A stretch of 64,000 nt of DNA from contig NZ_FKBS01000025.1 in NCBI RefSeq assembly GCF_900078315.1, positions 186,001-250,000 of the forward strand, read 5' to 3'. The notes beneath the pieces are model-generated. The model was not told where the DNA came from. It did not search any database and saw only the letters and a program-made list of their open reading frames with translations. Source of the DNA: Bordetella ansorpii (GTDB lineage: Bacteria; Pseudomonadota; Gammaproteobacteria; Burkholderiales; Burkholderiaceae_B). Position 1 is the first letter of the stretch. Each line of letters starts with the position of its first letter. The position numbers and the translations under genes were made by a program. This document shows positions 27,006 to 36,095 of this stretch, piece after piece.

Positions 27006-28034
27006 TCAGGGATGCGTATCACCCGCGATAGCCACGGCGGCAGCACCGCGGCCCTCGCTTGCCAGCATTCGCTCGCGATAGAACCCTTGCTTCTCCAGCA
27101 AGGCATACATGCTCTCGAATAGCGCGCTTTGCACCTGCGTGGCCGTCAGCAAGTTAGCCAAACCCGCCTGACCGTTGGGGTACAAATCGGCAAGCCACAC
27201 CCCCTCGACCAAGCGCCCCACCCAGGTACCGTTCGCCTTGATGTCGGACCAATAGCCCTGCTCTGGCTGGAATCGATGATGCGTGAGTGCCGGGACGTCA
27301 AAAGCAGCCGAGTCGCCACTCCAAAACTCGCGCACCGCAGGGCTGACAGCCAATCGCACGCGCCAGCAACCCTCGTCGTATGAACTCGGACGGAACACGT
27401 CGCAGCGCACCGGCGCAAGGGCCGACAGGACAGCCCGCGCAAGAGATGCTTTGACCCAGCCTATGCAGTTTCGATCATCTTGCTGATGCTCGGCGGCGTA
27501 CACGTACATGCCGCCCTCCCAGTGGCCCTCAATCAAGCGCGCCGAGAGCAGTCGCTCATCGCGCTTGGAACGAATCACGGGCTCGTCCAAAGAGCGGTGC
27601 GACGCAGCCGAGTCCACGCGAAACGCCTCGGGGACGGCCTTGCCATGCTCAGGCAGGATGAAGTTGACGTGTGGCTGGTTTGCCAACCCCGCTCCCGACA
27701 GATCGACCGCCACGTCGTATTCCAGATGGCTGACAAATTGCACTTTGCGCTTTGCCACCTTGACCTTCAGCGCATACCCGTCGAGCACCGCACCTACGGC
27801 AGCTGCGGTCAGGTAATTGGTGAGGGTTGCAAGCTTCGCGACAAATCGGGCCTGATCAAACTTGGCCTCGTGGATCGGTGGCTTGCTGGCGAGAAAGGCT
27901 GCGTGCGAGCCAAAGCCGTATGCGAAAGCAACAGCCTCAACGAGGTGCCCAAGCTTGAGGGGGAACAGGTCCGCGGTAGCGGCACTGATAGCGTGTGCGC
28001 GATGGCGCACGAGAGTCTTCAAAGAAGGATCCAT
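27006..28034 (-). CDS. Hypothetical ICE protein (342 aa)
   Basis: Soluble protein of mixed alpha/beta character with no recognised domain. The N-terminal ~50 residues (KTLVRHRAHAISAATADLFPLKLGHLVEAVAFAYGFGSHAAFLA) form helices resembling short regions seen in plasmid hypothetical proteins. The body holds several Trp-containing strands (HWEGGMYVYA, CWRVRLAVSP, NGTWVGRLVEGVWLADLYPNG). GGAAAAG lies 4 bases before the ATG ending at 28034. It converges with the SOS-controlled gene. Confidence 0.7.
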   Translation of the reverse strand: MDPSLKTLVRHRAHAISAATADLFPLKLGHLVEAVAFAYGFGSHAAFLASKPPIHEAKFDQARFVAKLATLTNYLTAAAVGAVLDGYALKVKVAKRKVQFVSHLEYDVAVDLSGAGLANQPHVNFILPEHGKAVPEAFRVDSAASHRSLDEPVIRSKRDERLLSARLIEGHWEGGMYVYAAEHQQDDRNCIGWVKASLARAVLSALAPVRCDVFRPSSYDEGCWRVRLAVSPAVREFWSGDSAAFDVPALTHHRFQPEQGYWSDIKANGTWVGRLVEGVWLADLYPNGQAGLANLLTATQVQSALFESMYALLEKQGFYRERMLASEGRGAAAVAIAGDTHP

Positions 28035-28419
28035 GACTTTTCCAAAATGAGTGTATGTCCTGACCGTCGATTACCCAGGACTTCATTTGGGAGAAGTCTG
28101 GTAACAGACCGCCTACAAGGCGGCGAGTGAGAGCTGACGGTAGCTCAGGCGATGAAGCCCAGGCGAGTGGCCTATAAGTAGGCTACCGAAGCGGCAGAAA
28201 AAATGCAAGAAATCATGGCGCGGACCGGGCGAGTGATCGATGGCAGACGCTGCGCGACAGCGGCGATGCGAAGGACGTCGGCTTGGACCCTCAGCACAAT
28301 GTCGGCAACTGGCAACAAGCGTGATACCAAGTACGACGCTGGTGCGGATGTGGCGGCGCAGCCAGCGCCGCTTTCGGTTTGATGCATTGAACGCGAGCGC
28401 AGTGCGGCGAAATTTTTGT
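28035..28419. other. Intergenic spacer in ICE backbone
   Basis: About 385 bases between two minus-strand genes; short opposite-strand frames look like shadows and no RNA or protein gene is supported. It probably holds the promoter of the 342-aa gene. Confidence 0.4.
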
Positions 28420-28872
28420 CTAGATGCGATAGGCGCGCCGCGCATCACGTTCAGCGCATGGCTGAACGCTGCCATCGTCCTGCGCAATGCCCCATCGCGC
28501 CCAGGTGTGGCGACCGCGATGATCGCGTTGGCCCCAGCGGATGATATCGCCCGCGCGCGCCAGGACCTCCCCATCTCCGCCCGAGGCGCTGCCCAGAAAG
28601 ATGCCGAACGTCAGATCGCAGCGTTTGCCGGGCGGCCAGCGCACCACGCGAGCAATCCAGGGCTGCCCGTAGCGGCGGGCATTGAAGCGGTCGAAGGCGA
28701 CGATCACACGGACCAAGTTATCGCCAGCGGGGCCGGCCTGGAGCCGATCCAATGCCGCGCGAGCGATGTCGTGAATGAAAGGGATGGTGGACTGGCGCAA
28801 GATACTGTCCAAGGCGTTGATGGCAATGTCCAGGCCGACGGTTTGCTCGGGTGTCGTTGAAGGGGTGTGCAT
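28420..28872 (-). CDS. Hypothetical ICE protein (150 aa)
   Basis: Predicted soluble protein: an N-terminal helical half (DIAINALDSILRQSTIPFIHDIARAALDRLQ) and a C-terminal strand-rich half with Trp residues (YGQPWIARVVRW, TWARWGIAQDDGS). No family recognised. GGGAGA lies 6 bases before the ATG ending at 28872. It is downstream of the Zn-ribbon and DUF932 genes on the same strand and probably in the same operon. Confidence 0.65.
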   Translation of the reverse strand: MHTPSTTPEQTVGLDIAINALDSILRQSTIPFIHDIARAALDRLQAGPAGDNLVRVIVAFDRFNARRYGQPWIARVVRWPPGKRCDLTFGIFLGSASGGDGEVLARAGDIIRWGQRDHRGRHTWARWGIAQDDGSVQPCAERDARRAYRI

Positions 28873-28977
28873 GGTGATTCTCCCAGCGGGGCTGCCGAAG
28901 GCTCCCCGCTGAAATATGGGTGGTGATTTCGCAGGGTTCAGTCGCGTCCCGGTCGCTACGGGCCGGGGCGCGACGGA

Positions 28978-29379
28978 CTACGACTGGACGGCTTTGGCCA
29001 GGGCGCTTTCCCAAGCCTGCCGGACCTCAGCATGGCGGACCATGCGTTCAGCGTCGGTCAGCGCACTGGCGTACTCAATGAACCAGACGGCCCGCTTCAA
29101 GGCGTCGAACAAATCGCCTGCGGCATCGCGCATGCGCTCGGCCGCCTGGTGCGCGCAGACCTGTTCGCGCAGATCGATCAAGGCCTGCCCCTGCATCTCA
29201 TAGACGTGTAGGGACACGTCACCGCATTCGTTGCACCAGGCATCGTCGTATTCGCTGTTCAGTTCCCAGGCCTGAGTAATCGGGTTGAATCGGCTCGTGG
29301 CCTCATACCCCACGTCGTCGCTGCCGCAGTGCGGACAGCGGTACATATAGAGCGGCATCGCATTGGGTTGCGTCGGCAT
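28978..29379 (-). CDS. Zinc-ribbon ICE protein
   Basis: The N-terminal ~55 residues contain two Cys pairs, YRCPHCGSDDVGYE and DAWCNECGDVS, forming a CxxC-x(n)-CxxC zinc ribbon. The rest is helical (ALIDLREQVCAHQAAERMRD...). It is probably a nucleic-acid- or protein-binding accessory factor of the element. GGAGG lies just before the ATG ending at 29379. It lies directly after the DUF932 gene, as is common in plasmid backbones. Confidence 0.75.
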   Translation of the reverse strand: MPTQPNAMPLYMYRCPHCGSDDVGYEATSRFNPITQAWELNSEYDDAWCNECGDVSLHVYEMQGQALIDLREQVCAHQAAERMRDAAGDLFDALKRAVWFIEYASALTDAERMVRHAEVRQAWESALAKAVQS

Positions 29380-29442
29380 GACATCCTCCGTGCGTATTGA
29401 TGAGCGGGCCGCGCCGCCGTTGGCGGCGCGGCATTCTGGGCA

Positions 29443-30276
29443 TCAGCTCTTGAGCTTGGCCATCTCGTCGGCCAGGGTCCACAGGGCACGGTTGAGCGCG
29501 GTGCCCTGGTCGATGCCGTTGATGGCACGGGTGGTGATGCGCCGGCTGTTTGCCGAGCGGCCGGAAAGTCCACCGCGCACTAAGTTTTCCTGAGCCCGGT
29601 TAAAGACCGTCCACAGGTCCGCGCGTGCGTCCTCGGCACGGCGCGGCGCAATGGCTTGCTCGGGGCTGATGGGTGCGGCTGGACTGTCGTAGCGCAGTTG
29701 CAGCGCGGCGGTGGCGAAGGCGCGCGCCTCATCGGGCGTGACGGTAATGCTGCGCATGCGTTCGCGCGATTCTGTGACCAGGCCGAAGTCTTCCAAGATC
29801 ACGTTGGCGCCCTCGAGCACTTGGTCGCGCACGTCTCCTTTGTGCGGCACACGGATGTCCTGGAAGGCTTCGCCGCAGATCAAGCCGTTCGCGCAGACAA
29901 AGCGGAATGCGCCGGCCAGCATCTGGTAGGCGCTGCTGCCGTTGTGGGAATTGAGCAGGACGATTTCGTGGGCGGTGTCCTGGTCGTTATGGGAGCGGTG
30001 GCGCAGACGGATCAGGTGTTTGGTGTAGTCGTGGTGGCCGGCCTTGCGGGTGTGGGCCTGGACGGCGGTGTAGGGCTCGAAGCCCTCGGCGCGCAGGCCA
30101 CGCAGGATGTCGATGGTGGGAATGTAGGTGTAGCGGGCAGAGCGGCTTTCGTGCGCGCCATCAGCAAAGATGGACGGCGCGACATTGCGCAGTTGGTCTT
30201 CGGTCAACGGTTGGCCGTTGGTGCTGGTGAATTCGCGGCGGTTGCGGCCAAAACGGGAAGCGAGTGCGGGTTGCAT
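29443..30276 (-). CDS. DUF932 plasmid/ICE protein
   Basis: A 277-residue protein matching the DUF932 (phage/plasmid-like) family: SSAYQMLAGAFRFVCANGLICGE and LNSHNG are signature stretches, with an N-terminal RFGRNRREFTSTNGQPLTEDQLR. Function unknown; the family is nearly restricted to plasmids, phages and ICEs. AGGAG precedes the ATG ending at 30276; the longer frame is rejected. A long GC-rich hairpin (30295-30327) sits just upstream, in the 5' leader of its mRNA. Confidence 0.88.
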   Translation of the reverse strand: MQPALASRFGRNRREFTSTNGQPLTEDQLRNVAPSIFADGAHESRSARYTYIPTIDILRGLRAEGFEPYTAVQAHTRKAGHHDYTKHLIRLRHRSHNDQDTAHEIVLLNSHNGSSAYQMLAGAFRFVCANGLICGEAFQDIRVPHKGDVRDQVLEGANVILEDFGLVTESRERMRSITVTPDEARAFATAALQLRYDSPAAPISPEQAIAPRRAEDARADLWTVFNRAQENLVRGGLSGRSANSRRITTRAINGIDQGTALNRALWTLADEMAKLKS

Positions 30277-31127
30277 AACAGTCTCCTGGGACATGGGCAC
30301 GGCGGGCCGGGGTGGCCCGTCGTGCCCATGCAGGCGACGCGGCATGGACGGCGCGTGCCGTCAAGGGAAAGAGCGCCGCAACCTGGCGCGGCCCGCAGCG
30401 TAGCGAGGACACGGGGTTGCGGCGCGGCCCTTGACGGAAGAGGCGCGCCAAACATGCCAGCAGTTTGGCTTACCCAGCAAACTATCCAGATCTTCCTTGA
30501 CCCAAGATCATTGATTTAGGTTATTCGAACAATTCAAAGAACCGGATCGCGTGAGCAAGCGCACCGAACGTTCATCGCTCAATAAATATCCCGGCAGCGC
30601 ATGAGAATCGATATTTTCTTTCACATTATCGACACTTGGTCCAGTTAATCTGAATGTGGCACCGATAGGTGCCTTTGCACCCCATCATGATCCTGGACTT
30701 GGCTCGGGTCTGACCAGGGGAAAGTGGTCAGAAAATCCTTTAACTTGCATCGACACAAGGTCGCCAAGATGTCGAGACCGGCGACGGATAATGATCCGTC
30801 TGCCTGGGGCCAGCTCGGGCCTCTTCCCAGCCATTCAATATGACAAGAGATCGAGAATAGTTGCGGACATTAGAAACAAGCGGCCGAGCCGCTGGAAATC
30901 CGAATAATCAAGTCCGCAATTCTGCCGCCCCCCGTTCAGCCCAATACCTTTTGGGCGCACACTGGATGCATGATAGAAGCGGCCCCATCGCGAATCGGGT
31001 ATTCTGCGTATGCTCGCCTTGTTGATCGGCACGAGCCATGCGACCATATACGACACGCTATTGCAGCCCCCCCCCGGACAACCCGATATTCCGTCGTTCT
31101 GATGAACAGTTGGATTTGGAGTATGTG
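30277..31127. other. 850-base gene-free divergent region
   Basis: It separates the DUF932 gene from the H-NS-like gene. The first ~200 bases are GC-rich leader with a strong hairpin; the rest is more AT-rich with no coding signal. A small GGCACC-GATA-GGTGCC hairpin followed by TTT lies at 30658-30676. It is a likely promoter and H-NS-binding zone. Confidence 0.45.
30295..30327 (-). repeat. 14-bp hairpin in leader of DUF932 gene
   Basis: GGGCACGGCGGGCC and GGCCCGTCGTGCCC pair over 14 positions (one G-T wobble) around a 5-base loop, ending ~19 bases before the DUF932 start and just before its ribosome site. It could modulate translation or attenuate transcription. Confidence 0.55.
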
Positions 31128-31493
31128 ATGCGACAAGAAAATTTAAAGACCATTGAAGCCCAGATTCGCAAACTCGAAAGGGAGAAAGAGAAGCTGCGGC
31201 TACGCCGCCGAAAGCCTGTGATCGCATCGATTGTCAAATCGATGCAAGAGTACGGCGTCACACCGCAAGAGCTGCAGGAAGCGCTTGCCCGCACAGCAAA
31301 CAAACGTGGCAGCCGCGCACAACTGCGCAAAAGTGGCGCCACGCCCGGCACCAAGCCGCGCGCAGCGGTGGCCGCGAAGTATCGCCATCCCGACAGCGGT
31401 GCATCTTGGTCCGGCCGTGGCAAGGCGCCACGCTGGTTGGTTGAGGCGGAAACCCAAGGCCAGCGCCGGGAGGAGTTTCTGATCACCCCATAA
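31128..31493 (+). CDS. H-NS-family nucleoid-associated protein
   Basis: A 121-residue xenogeneic-silencer-type protein. The N-terminal ~50 residues form the coiled-coil oligomerisation helix (ENLKTIEAQIRKLEREKEKLRLRR). After a basic linker, the C-terminal DNA-binding motif reads KYRHPDSGASWSGRGKAPRWL, the beta-proteobacterial form of the H-NS/HvrA/Bv3F signature. GGAG lies 8 bases before the ATG at 31128. As an element-borne copy it may silence the AT-richer cargo (biosynthetic cluster and LysR/sigma array). Confidence 0.92.
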   Translation: MRQENLKTIEAQIRKLEREKEKLRLRRRKPVIASIVKSMQEYGVTPQELQEALARTANKRGSRAQLRKSGATPGTKPRAAVAAKYRHPDSGASWSGRGKAPRWLVEAETQGQRREEFLITP

Positions 31494-32220
31494 GCCCGAG
31501 GCACCCCCACCGCGGGCGCAAAACGTCGCCCAGTTGGGGGAGATAAGCCGCAGGGCGGCCAGTGGCACTACGTTCGTAGTGCGCGAGGTCTTGCGTCTGG
31601 TGCGTTCGCCCCGGCTGTCAGGGATAGTCTGGTCGGACCGTTCGGCAGGGGCTCCCTGCGCAGGCTCAGGGAAAGAGCGCCCAGTTGGGCGGCGCATTAC
31701 CCATACGGTGCGACGGTATCTATGCCACTGTTGCGTAGGCACAGCCGGCAAGCGCCCCTTCTCGTCTGGATCATTCCCTTCTACATCCTGCTCCATTGCA
31801 GGACTGCTTTCCTTTTCTGAACCAACACACCTCGCGTTGAACGATTACGTCAGAACACGAAATCGCGAATTCGGCATTGAGGTGCCAGTTCGCCGAGTTC
31901 GGCGATAGATAATGATCTATCTTTCCCGGGCCAACGCGGGCGATAACGATAGTGCCGATACTTCGGCCGGCACCTGCAGGAAGGACAAAATATACGTAAT
32001 TCTGTTCATTCCCAGGTCACGCCTTTCCCCTATTTTCTAGTTTGGCTAGCGATCGGGTGGTTTCATCTTGCCATCGCTGGTCGGCAAGAAGCCGCCTGCA
32101 ACCAGCATCGGAATCACTTACCCGATCCAGTCTCGCAGTCAGGTGATATCGACCGGGTCTAGGCCTCCGGAGCCGTGCCGAACGAAGCCAATCCAAACGC
32201 ACTAGAAATCGGAGATCAGC
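31494..32220. other. Gene-free region after H-NS-like gene
   Basis: About 730 bases. A 124-codon plus-strand frame (31534-31908) has no ribosome site or recognisable content and is not called. A GATAGAT-AATG-ATCTATC hairpin followed by TTT (31904-31924) could be a weak terminator or operator. The rest may be decayed sequence. Confidence 0.4.
31904..31924 (+). terminator. Weak hairpin followed by TTT
   Basis: A 7-bp stem GATAGAT/ATCTATC with an AATG loop and three T residues. The low-GC stem and short T-tract make it at best a weak terminator; it could equally be a protein-binding palindrome. Confidence 0.3.
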
Positions 32221-32883
32221 ATGAACCTGCCTCGTCTTTTGGTTGCCTTGACGGCCGCCTTTGCATTGCATGTAGGAACCGCGGCCGCCGCGCCGGGTTA
32301 TAGCGACGACCCCGAAGTCGCGGGCTTGCGCCAGATGGTCTGCGCCGCCAAAGGCGGCGTCGACATCACGGACCAGGGCACCCTGACCCTGGGGAGCGAT
32401 GTCTCTTCGGCAGTGGTGTGCGCGGGCGCCGCCAATCCGGCAGCGGCCGGGACTGCGGTAACGCCCACCGCCGACGTTCAACCGCTCGCACTGTGCGGGC
32501 AGTTCAGCTCGGTCTGCGCATCGCTGTACCCGCCCTCGGGCACGTACACCATCACGAGCAGCAACCCGACGTTCACGACGTCATGCTCGGCCGACGTGAA
32601 CGTGCGCTCGCGCCCGGGTGGCGGCACCAGTACAGGCACCTCGACCCTCAACTGCCGGGCCTATACGCCGGGCGGCAGCGCGGTGGGGTGCAATGTGAAC
32701 TGGTCCGGGCCTTCGTCGTTCCCGGTTGGCGTGCGCACCAATGTGTCCGTCAGTTTCGACTGCCTTGTGGCGGGCCCGGGTTCGCGCGGCACCGTCGCAG
32801 ACTTCTCGTATCAAGACGCCACGTATGGCGCTGTGCGCGCAGACGGCCAACAGACGAGCAGCCTGACCATCGTGCTGCAATAA
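32221..32883 (+). CDS. Secreted Cys-rich hypothetical protein
   Basis: Starts with a clear Sec signal peptide (MNLPRLLVALTAAFALHVGTAAAA, cleavage after AAA near residue 24). The first mature domain (MVCAAKGGVDITDQGTLTLGS...AVVCAG) closely resembles residues ~53-85 of the exported protein at 3703-4569. The rest is Ser/Thr/Gly-rich beta-strand sequence with evenly spread Cys (LCGQF, SVCASL, TTSCSAD, LNCRAY, GCNVNW, FDCLV), probably disulfide-bonded. It may be a surface or pilus-associated protein; no family assigned. Two more small exported genes follow on the same strand. Confidence 0.7.
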   Translation: MNLPRLLVALTAAFALHVGTAAAAPGYSDDPEVAGLRQMVCAAKGGVDITDQGTLTLGSDVSSAVVCAGAANPAAAGTAVTPTADVQPLALCGQFSSVCASLYPPSGTYTITSSNPTFTTSCSADVNVRSRPGGGTSTGTSTLNCRAYTPGGSAVGCNVNWSGPSSFPVGVRTNVSVSFDCLVAGPGSRGTVADFSYQDATYGAVRADGQQTSSLTIVLQ

Positions 32884-32994
32884 GGGCAGTCGCCTGACAC
32901 AGACACGTCATCAGGCGTGGGCGCAACCGGCCTATACTCATTTTACAAACCCCGGTTGCGCCCTCTGCGAGCCGTCTTCTACGAGGAATCCGCC

Positions 32995-33318
32995 ATGTCC
33001 ACCAAGCTTGCTCGACTCACTGTCCTGGTGTTGGGAGTCGTCCTCGCGCCGCTGACGGTGGCGCAAACTCCGACTGCGGCGCGCTCGGCTACACAGGAAC
33101 CCGCTGCTTGTATTGAGGTTCAGGTCGGCAGCGCTCGCAGCGTCTCTTATGACTGTTTGGCGCAACGGATGTCTCCGCCCGAGAAAAAACCAGGTCACCC
33201 GGACATGCCGAACCCTGCCCTGGCTTCTGAGCGTGTCACGCGCCTGCCGCCGACGCAAACAGGTCTTTTCACCAGCCTGCACCAGATGCTGATTTCTGGC
33301 GTCAAGCGGGACAAATAG
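32995..33318 (+). CDS. Small periplasmic hypothetical protein
   Basis: A 107-residue protein with a Sec signal peptide (MSTKLARLTVLVLGVVLAPLTVAQ, likely cut after VAQ or before it) and a short mature part with two Cys (ACIEVQV, SYDCLAQ). CGAGGAAT precedes the ATG at 32995. It belongs to a run of three small exported genes and has no recognised family. Confidence 0.6.
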   Translation: MSTKLARLTVLVLGVVLAPLTVAQTPTAARSATQEPAACIEVQVGSARSVSYDCLAQRMSPPEKKPGHPDMPNPALASERVTRLPPTQTGLFTSLHQMLISGVKRDK

Positions 33319-33388
33319 CCTTCTCGTCGTCACACGAACCTTCTGCCTAGCCACGCGAAGCGTCACCGTGCGGCCACAGTTAGGCGCC

Positions 33389-33715
33389 ATGAGAAAACAA
33401 ATGCAGATGGAACACCCCCGTTGGTACGGCGTGGCCGCAATCACCTCCCTACTGCTCGCCGGTTGTGCGGCGTCTTCTGACGCAGAAAGCGTGGCGCCCG
33501 CCTCCTTGGTCAAAGTGCAATGCATGACGTCCAGCACCAGCGATCTTGGGCCGTGCCAAGCACGCGCGAGCCAGTTATGCGACGGCACGGCCCGCCTGCG
33601 CGGCATCGACTCGCGTTCGGACGCCGGCAGCACTGGGCCGACCGGCAAGTACCAGCTCTACCACATCAGCGCCAGCTATGAGTGCATAAAGCGAGAAACC
33701 CAACCGGCAAGCTGA
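33389..33715 (+). CDS. Small lipoprotein
   Basis: A signal peptide with lipobox LLAGC (residues 21-25 from the ATG at 33389: ITSLLLAGCAASSD), so the mature protein is lipid-anchored at the Cys. The mature part (~85 residues) holds three more Cys and ends CIKRETQPAS. A GTG seven codons upstream is an alternative start. It is the last of three small exported genes. Confidence 0.65.
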   Translation: MRKQMQMEHPRWYGVAAITSLLLAGCAASSDAESVAPASLVKVQCMTSSTSDLGPCQARASQLCDGTARLRGIDSRSDAGSTGPTGKYQLYHISASYECIKRETQPAS

Positions 33716-33812
33716 GGCCCGGGCGGCAAGCGCCGTCACGACGCGGTCAAGCCGGCATTTCGCCACCGCCCGGCGCGGCGGGAATCTGACACGGCCTACT
33801 TCAGGAGCCATC

Positions 33813-34379
33813 ATGACGCCCGACCCAGCTCGACCCGCTATTGCTATCGATTCCGTTTCACCCGACTCGCAGCACTGGGCGACCTATCTCGCCTTGTACG
33901 CTGAATATCTACGCGGCCATTGGCCGCAGGAATTCGGACAGATCCCGCCTGAACGCCTTGCTCAAGACAACGACGATTTACTGCGCGCACGCTGGGCTGA
34001 GGGCGGCCGCGGCCTGTTTCTTTTGCATAACGAGACCAAGCCCGCAGGCTTGGCCAACGCATGGCTGGACAAGCAAGGCCCGATGATCACGCTTCAGATC
34101 GCGGAGCTATACATCCGTTCTGATGACCAACGCCGAGGCTGGGGAAGCTTGCTGCTCCAGGCCGTCGAGCGCTGGGGTAAAGCCCACGGTGCAACAGGTA
34201 TCGCCCTGGAAGCCGACGCCGACAAGCCCGAAGCGAACGCGTTCTGGCGAGCCCGGGGACTCACGCCGTTGGCAAACGATGGGCAGCGCATCGTCTACGG
34301 CGGCGCGCTTACACGCGGACGGGCCGAGCCAGAAGCGCATCGTGCCAAGGACCATCCAGAGCCGGAAATCGGCTTCTGA
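33813..34379 (+). CDS. GNAT acetyltransferase, paralogue of a cluster domain
   Basis: Transfers an acyl group from an acyl-CoA to an amine. The acetyl-CoA motif is QRRGWGSLL (residues ~109-117) in ELYIRSDDQRRGWGSLLLQAVERWGKAHG. The C-terminal FWRARGLTPL is the usual GNAT end. It aligns over its whole length with the N-terminal half of the GNAT-phosphatase fusion at 36096-37184 (GLFLL, GLANAW, FYI/LYI, RIVYG blocks). It faces the cluster on the opposite strand, so it may acetylate the product or an intermediate and give self-resistance. CAGGAG precedes the ATG at 33813. Confidence 0.85.
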   Translation: MTPDPARPAIAIDSVSPDSQHWATYLALYAEYLRGHWPQEFGQIPPERLAQDNDDLLRARWAEGGRGLFLLHNETKPAGLANAWLDKQGPMITLQIAELYIRSDDQRRGWGSLLLQAVERWGKAHGATGIALEADADKPEANAFWRARGLTPLANDGQRIVYGGALTRGRAEPEAHRAKDHPEPEIGF

Positions 34380-34380
34380 T

Positions 34381-34905
34381 CTATGCAGCCTGGGCGTCAC
34401 GCTCGGCAATAAGCGCCAGAACCTGCGCGAGGACAGCCGGCTCGCGCTCAAAGGCGTCTATGGCAACGTGCTCGACTTGCGCCACCGTCGCCAACCCCTT
34501 GAGCAGGTGGCTAGCCGAAGCATCAATCGGCATGGCGGTCACCAGCACAATCGGCCGGCGTAACGCGGACGCCCAACCCAGCTCGATATGCGTGCCGTCG
34601 GTGCGCAGCAGTGTCCCGTCCAAGGGATGCATCGGCAGCACGGCAACGAAGATATCGCACTGCTCCATCCAAGCACGGTCGCGGCGCGATACTTCGTCCG
34701 GCGTGAACAAATGCGTATCGGCACCGAACTTCTCCGCGCGATGCGCGGAGAGCACCTGAGCACCGTATGCCTCCAGCAGGGAGATGGCAGTCGCCAAATG
34801 GCCTTTCAGGCCTTCGTCTAGCGCCCGTGCTTTGAGCGCATGTTGAATGGGTCCGCCGACGAAAATCGTCAGCCCTTTAAGACGCAAGGACATCGTGTTT
34901 TCCAT
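34381..34905 (-). CDS. Nucleoside 2-deoxyribosyltransferase / CMP-hydrolase-like enzyme
   Basis: A 174-residue protein of the nucleoside 2-deoxyribosyltransferase fold, which cleaves or exchanges N-glycosidic bonds of nucleosides or nucleotides. Diagnostic parts are the N-terminal TIFVGGPIQ strand-loop, the MEQCDIFVAVLP strand, and DGTHIELGWASALRRPIVLV, where the Glu is the expected nucleophile. The family includes the CMP N-glycosidases BlsM and MilB that release cytosine in blasticidin and mildiomycin synthesis. Last gene of the operon, 2 bases after the glycosyltransferase. An internal ATG (ending at 34893) has a better ribosome site. Confidence 0.7.
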   Translation of the reverse strand: MENTMSLRLKGLTIFVGGPIQHALKARALDEGLKGHLATAISLLEAYGAQVLSAHRAEKFGADTHLFTPDEVSRRDRAWMEQCDIFVAVLPMHPLDGTLLRTDGTHIELGWASALRRPIVLVTAMPIDASASHLLKGLATVAQVEHVAIDAFEREPAVLAQVLALIAERDAQAA

Positions 34906-34907
34906 TT

Positions 34908-36086
34908 TTATGCTACTTCAGAAGAGTTGAGGGGAGCACTTCGGGGGATAAATTCGGCAAGGACCGCTTCGATATGGCTGACGATTGAAGTGTCGCGTCG
35001 CTGCAGACTCGAATCGCCTGCCGACGGCGCGCCAGATGGGGACTTGCCAAGGAAGGTCTCGATCATTGCCATTGCGCGCGCACGTTCGGTAGACAACGAC
35101 AGGAACCGTTCCGCGCAGGCGGCTATCAGCGCGATCCCTTCTTGCTCGGGCAAGTAGCGCGGAATCGGCGGATACCCGTGGTGAACATTCCATGGGAAGC
35201 CCTGCTCTGGACTGTAGTAATCGTGCAGGTAGGTCTGCAGTTGGAGCTGCTGGCTATAGTTCTGCGGCGGCAGGAAGAACACGTCCTTGTTCAGGGCCTG
35301 GCACTCATAGAAGGTTGTCAGGCCGGGATTGGCCAGGACTTTCCGGGCGTCGCGCAAGCGGCGTAGAAAATCCTGCTTGTTAAAGCACCCGATCTCGAGG
35401 TTGGGATGGGAGCCGGCCAGCGCTTGGGCGAGGCGTCCGATCGTATGGCCGCCGCCGGCGATAGTGACAAAGGCCTCGGACTGTACGCTCGGCAGCGCCA
35501 GCAGATCTTTCAGGAACTCGAACCAGAACCGCCCGGTGTCGGCATAGACCGTGTCGATGCCGCCCAGCGTAATTAGCAGGCCATCAGTATCGTCGGTGGG
35601 ATCAGGCAGCGTGGGTGACAGAATCGGAGCGACGACCTGCGGGTCGGAGACCACTGCACGCAGGCGCTCGATGTTTTCCTCAATGCCATGAAAATGCTGG
35701 ATGAACACCTTGTCTGCCAAGGCCAGATCAGCAGGAAGATCGTTCCACATCCAGAACAAGGTGTCGACATAGACCGATTGAATGCCCAGCCGTGCTGCAG
35801 CCGAGATCGAGGCCGGGTTTGTGTTACTGACGAACAACGCGGCATTGGTGAGCAGCGTCGCGCGCGCATCCAGATCCTTCGGGTCGGTCGTGTTGCATTC
35901 GTAGATGCTGTCGAACAAACCCGATCTGCGGCCCAACTGGCTACTGGTTAGCGTCCCGAGCAGCACGAAACGGGTTCTATCCGGCAGATTGCCTCGTAAC
36001 CGCAGGTCCTCGACGATGTTCAGGGTGGTCGAAATTGGACCGAAGCAAAATGGGTCGGCATCAAAGACAATGGTTGGCGCGGACAT
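34908..36086 (-). CDS. Glycosyltransferase-like protein (cytosylglucuronate synthase type?)
   Basis: A 392-residue GT-B-like protein: an N-terminal Rossmann half (IVFDADPFCFGPISTTLNIVEDLRLRG) and a C-terminal nucleotide-sugar half with a MurG/GT1-like AGGGHTIGRL loop (~residue 212) and FYECQALNKDVFFLPPQNYSQQLQL. Its place next to a CMP-hydrolase-like enzyme makes a nucleobase glycosyltransferase such as the cytosylglucuronate synthases BlsD/MilC an attractive reading; that is inferred from context. GAGGAAG precedes the ATG ending at 36086. Confidence 0.7.
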   Translation of the reverse strand: MSAPTIVFDADPFCFGPISTTLNIVEDLRLRGNLPDRTRFVLLGTLTSSQLGRRSGLFDSIYECNTTDPKDLDARATLLTNAALFVSNTNPASISAAARLGIQSVYVDTLFWMWNDLPADLALADKVFIQHFHGIEENIERLRAVVSDPQVVAPILSPTLPDPTDDTDGLLITLGGIDTVYADTGRFWFEFLKDLLALPSVQSEAFVTIAGGGHTIGRLAQALAGSHPNLEIGCFNKQDFLRRLRDARKVLANPGLTTFYECQALNKDVFFLPPQNYSQQLQLQTYLHDYYSPEQGFPWNVHHGYPPIPRYLPEQEGIALIAACAERFLSLSTERARAMAMIETFLGKSPSGAPSAGDSSLQRRDTSIVSHIEAVLAEFIPRSAPLNSSEVA

Positions 36087-36095
36087 GGCTCTTCC

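Noticed and set aside
31534-31908. 124-codon plus-strand open frame after the H-NS-like gene
   Set aside because: No ribosome site, no recognisable composition or motif, and Arg/Ser-rich content typical of a chance frame in high-GC DNA.
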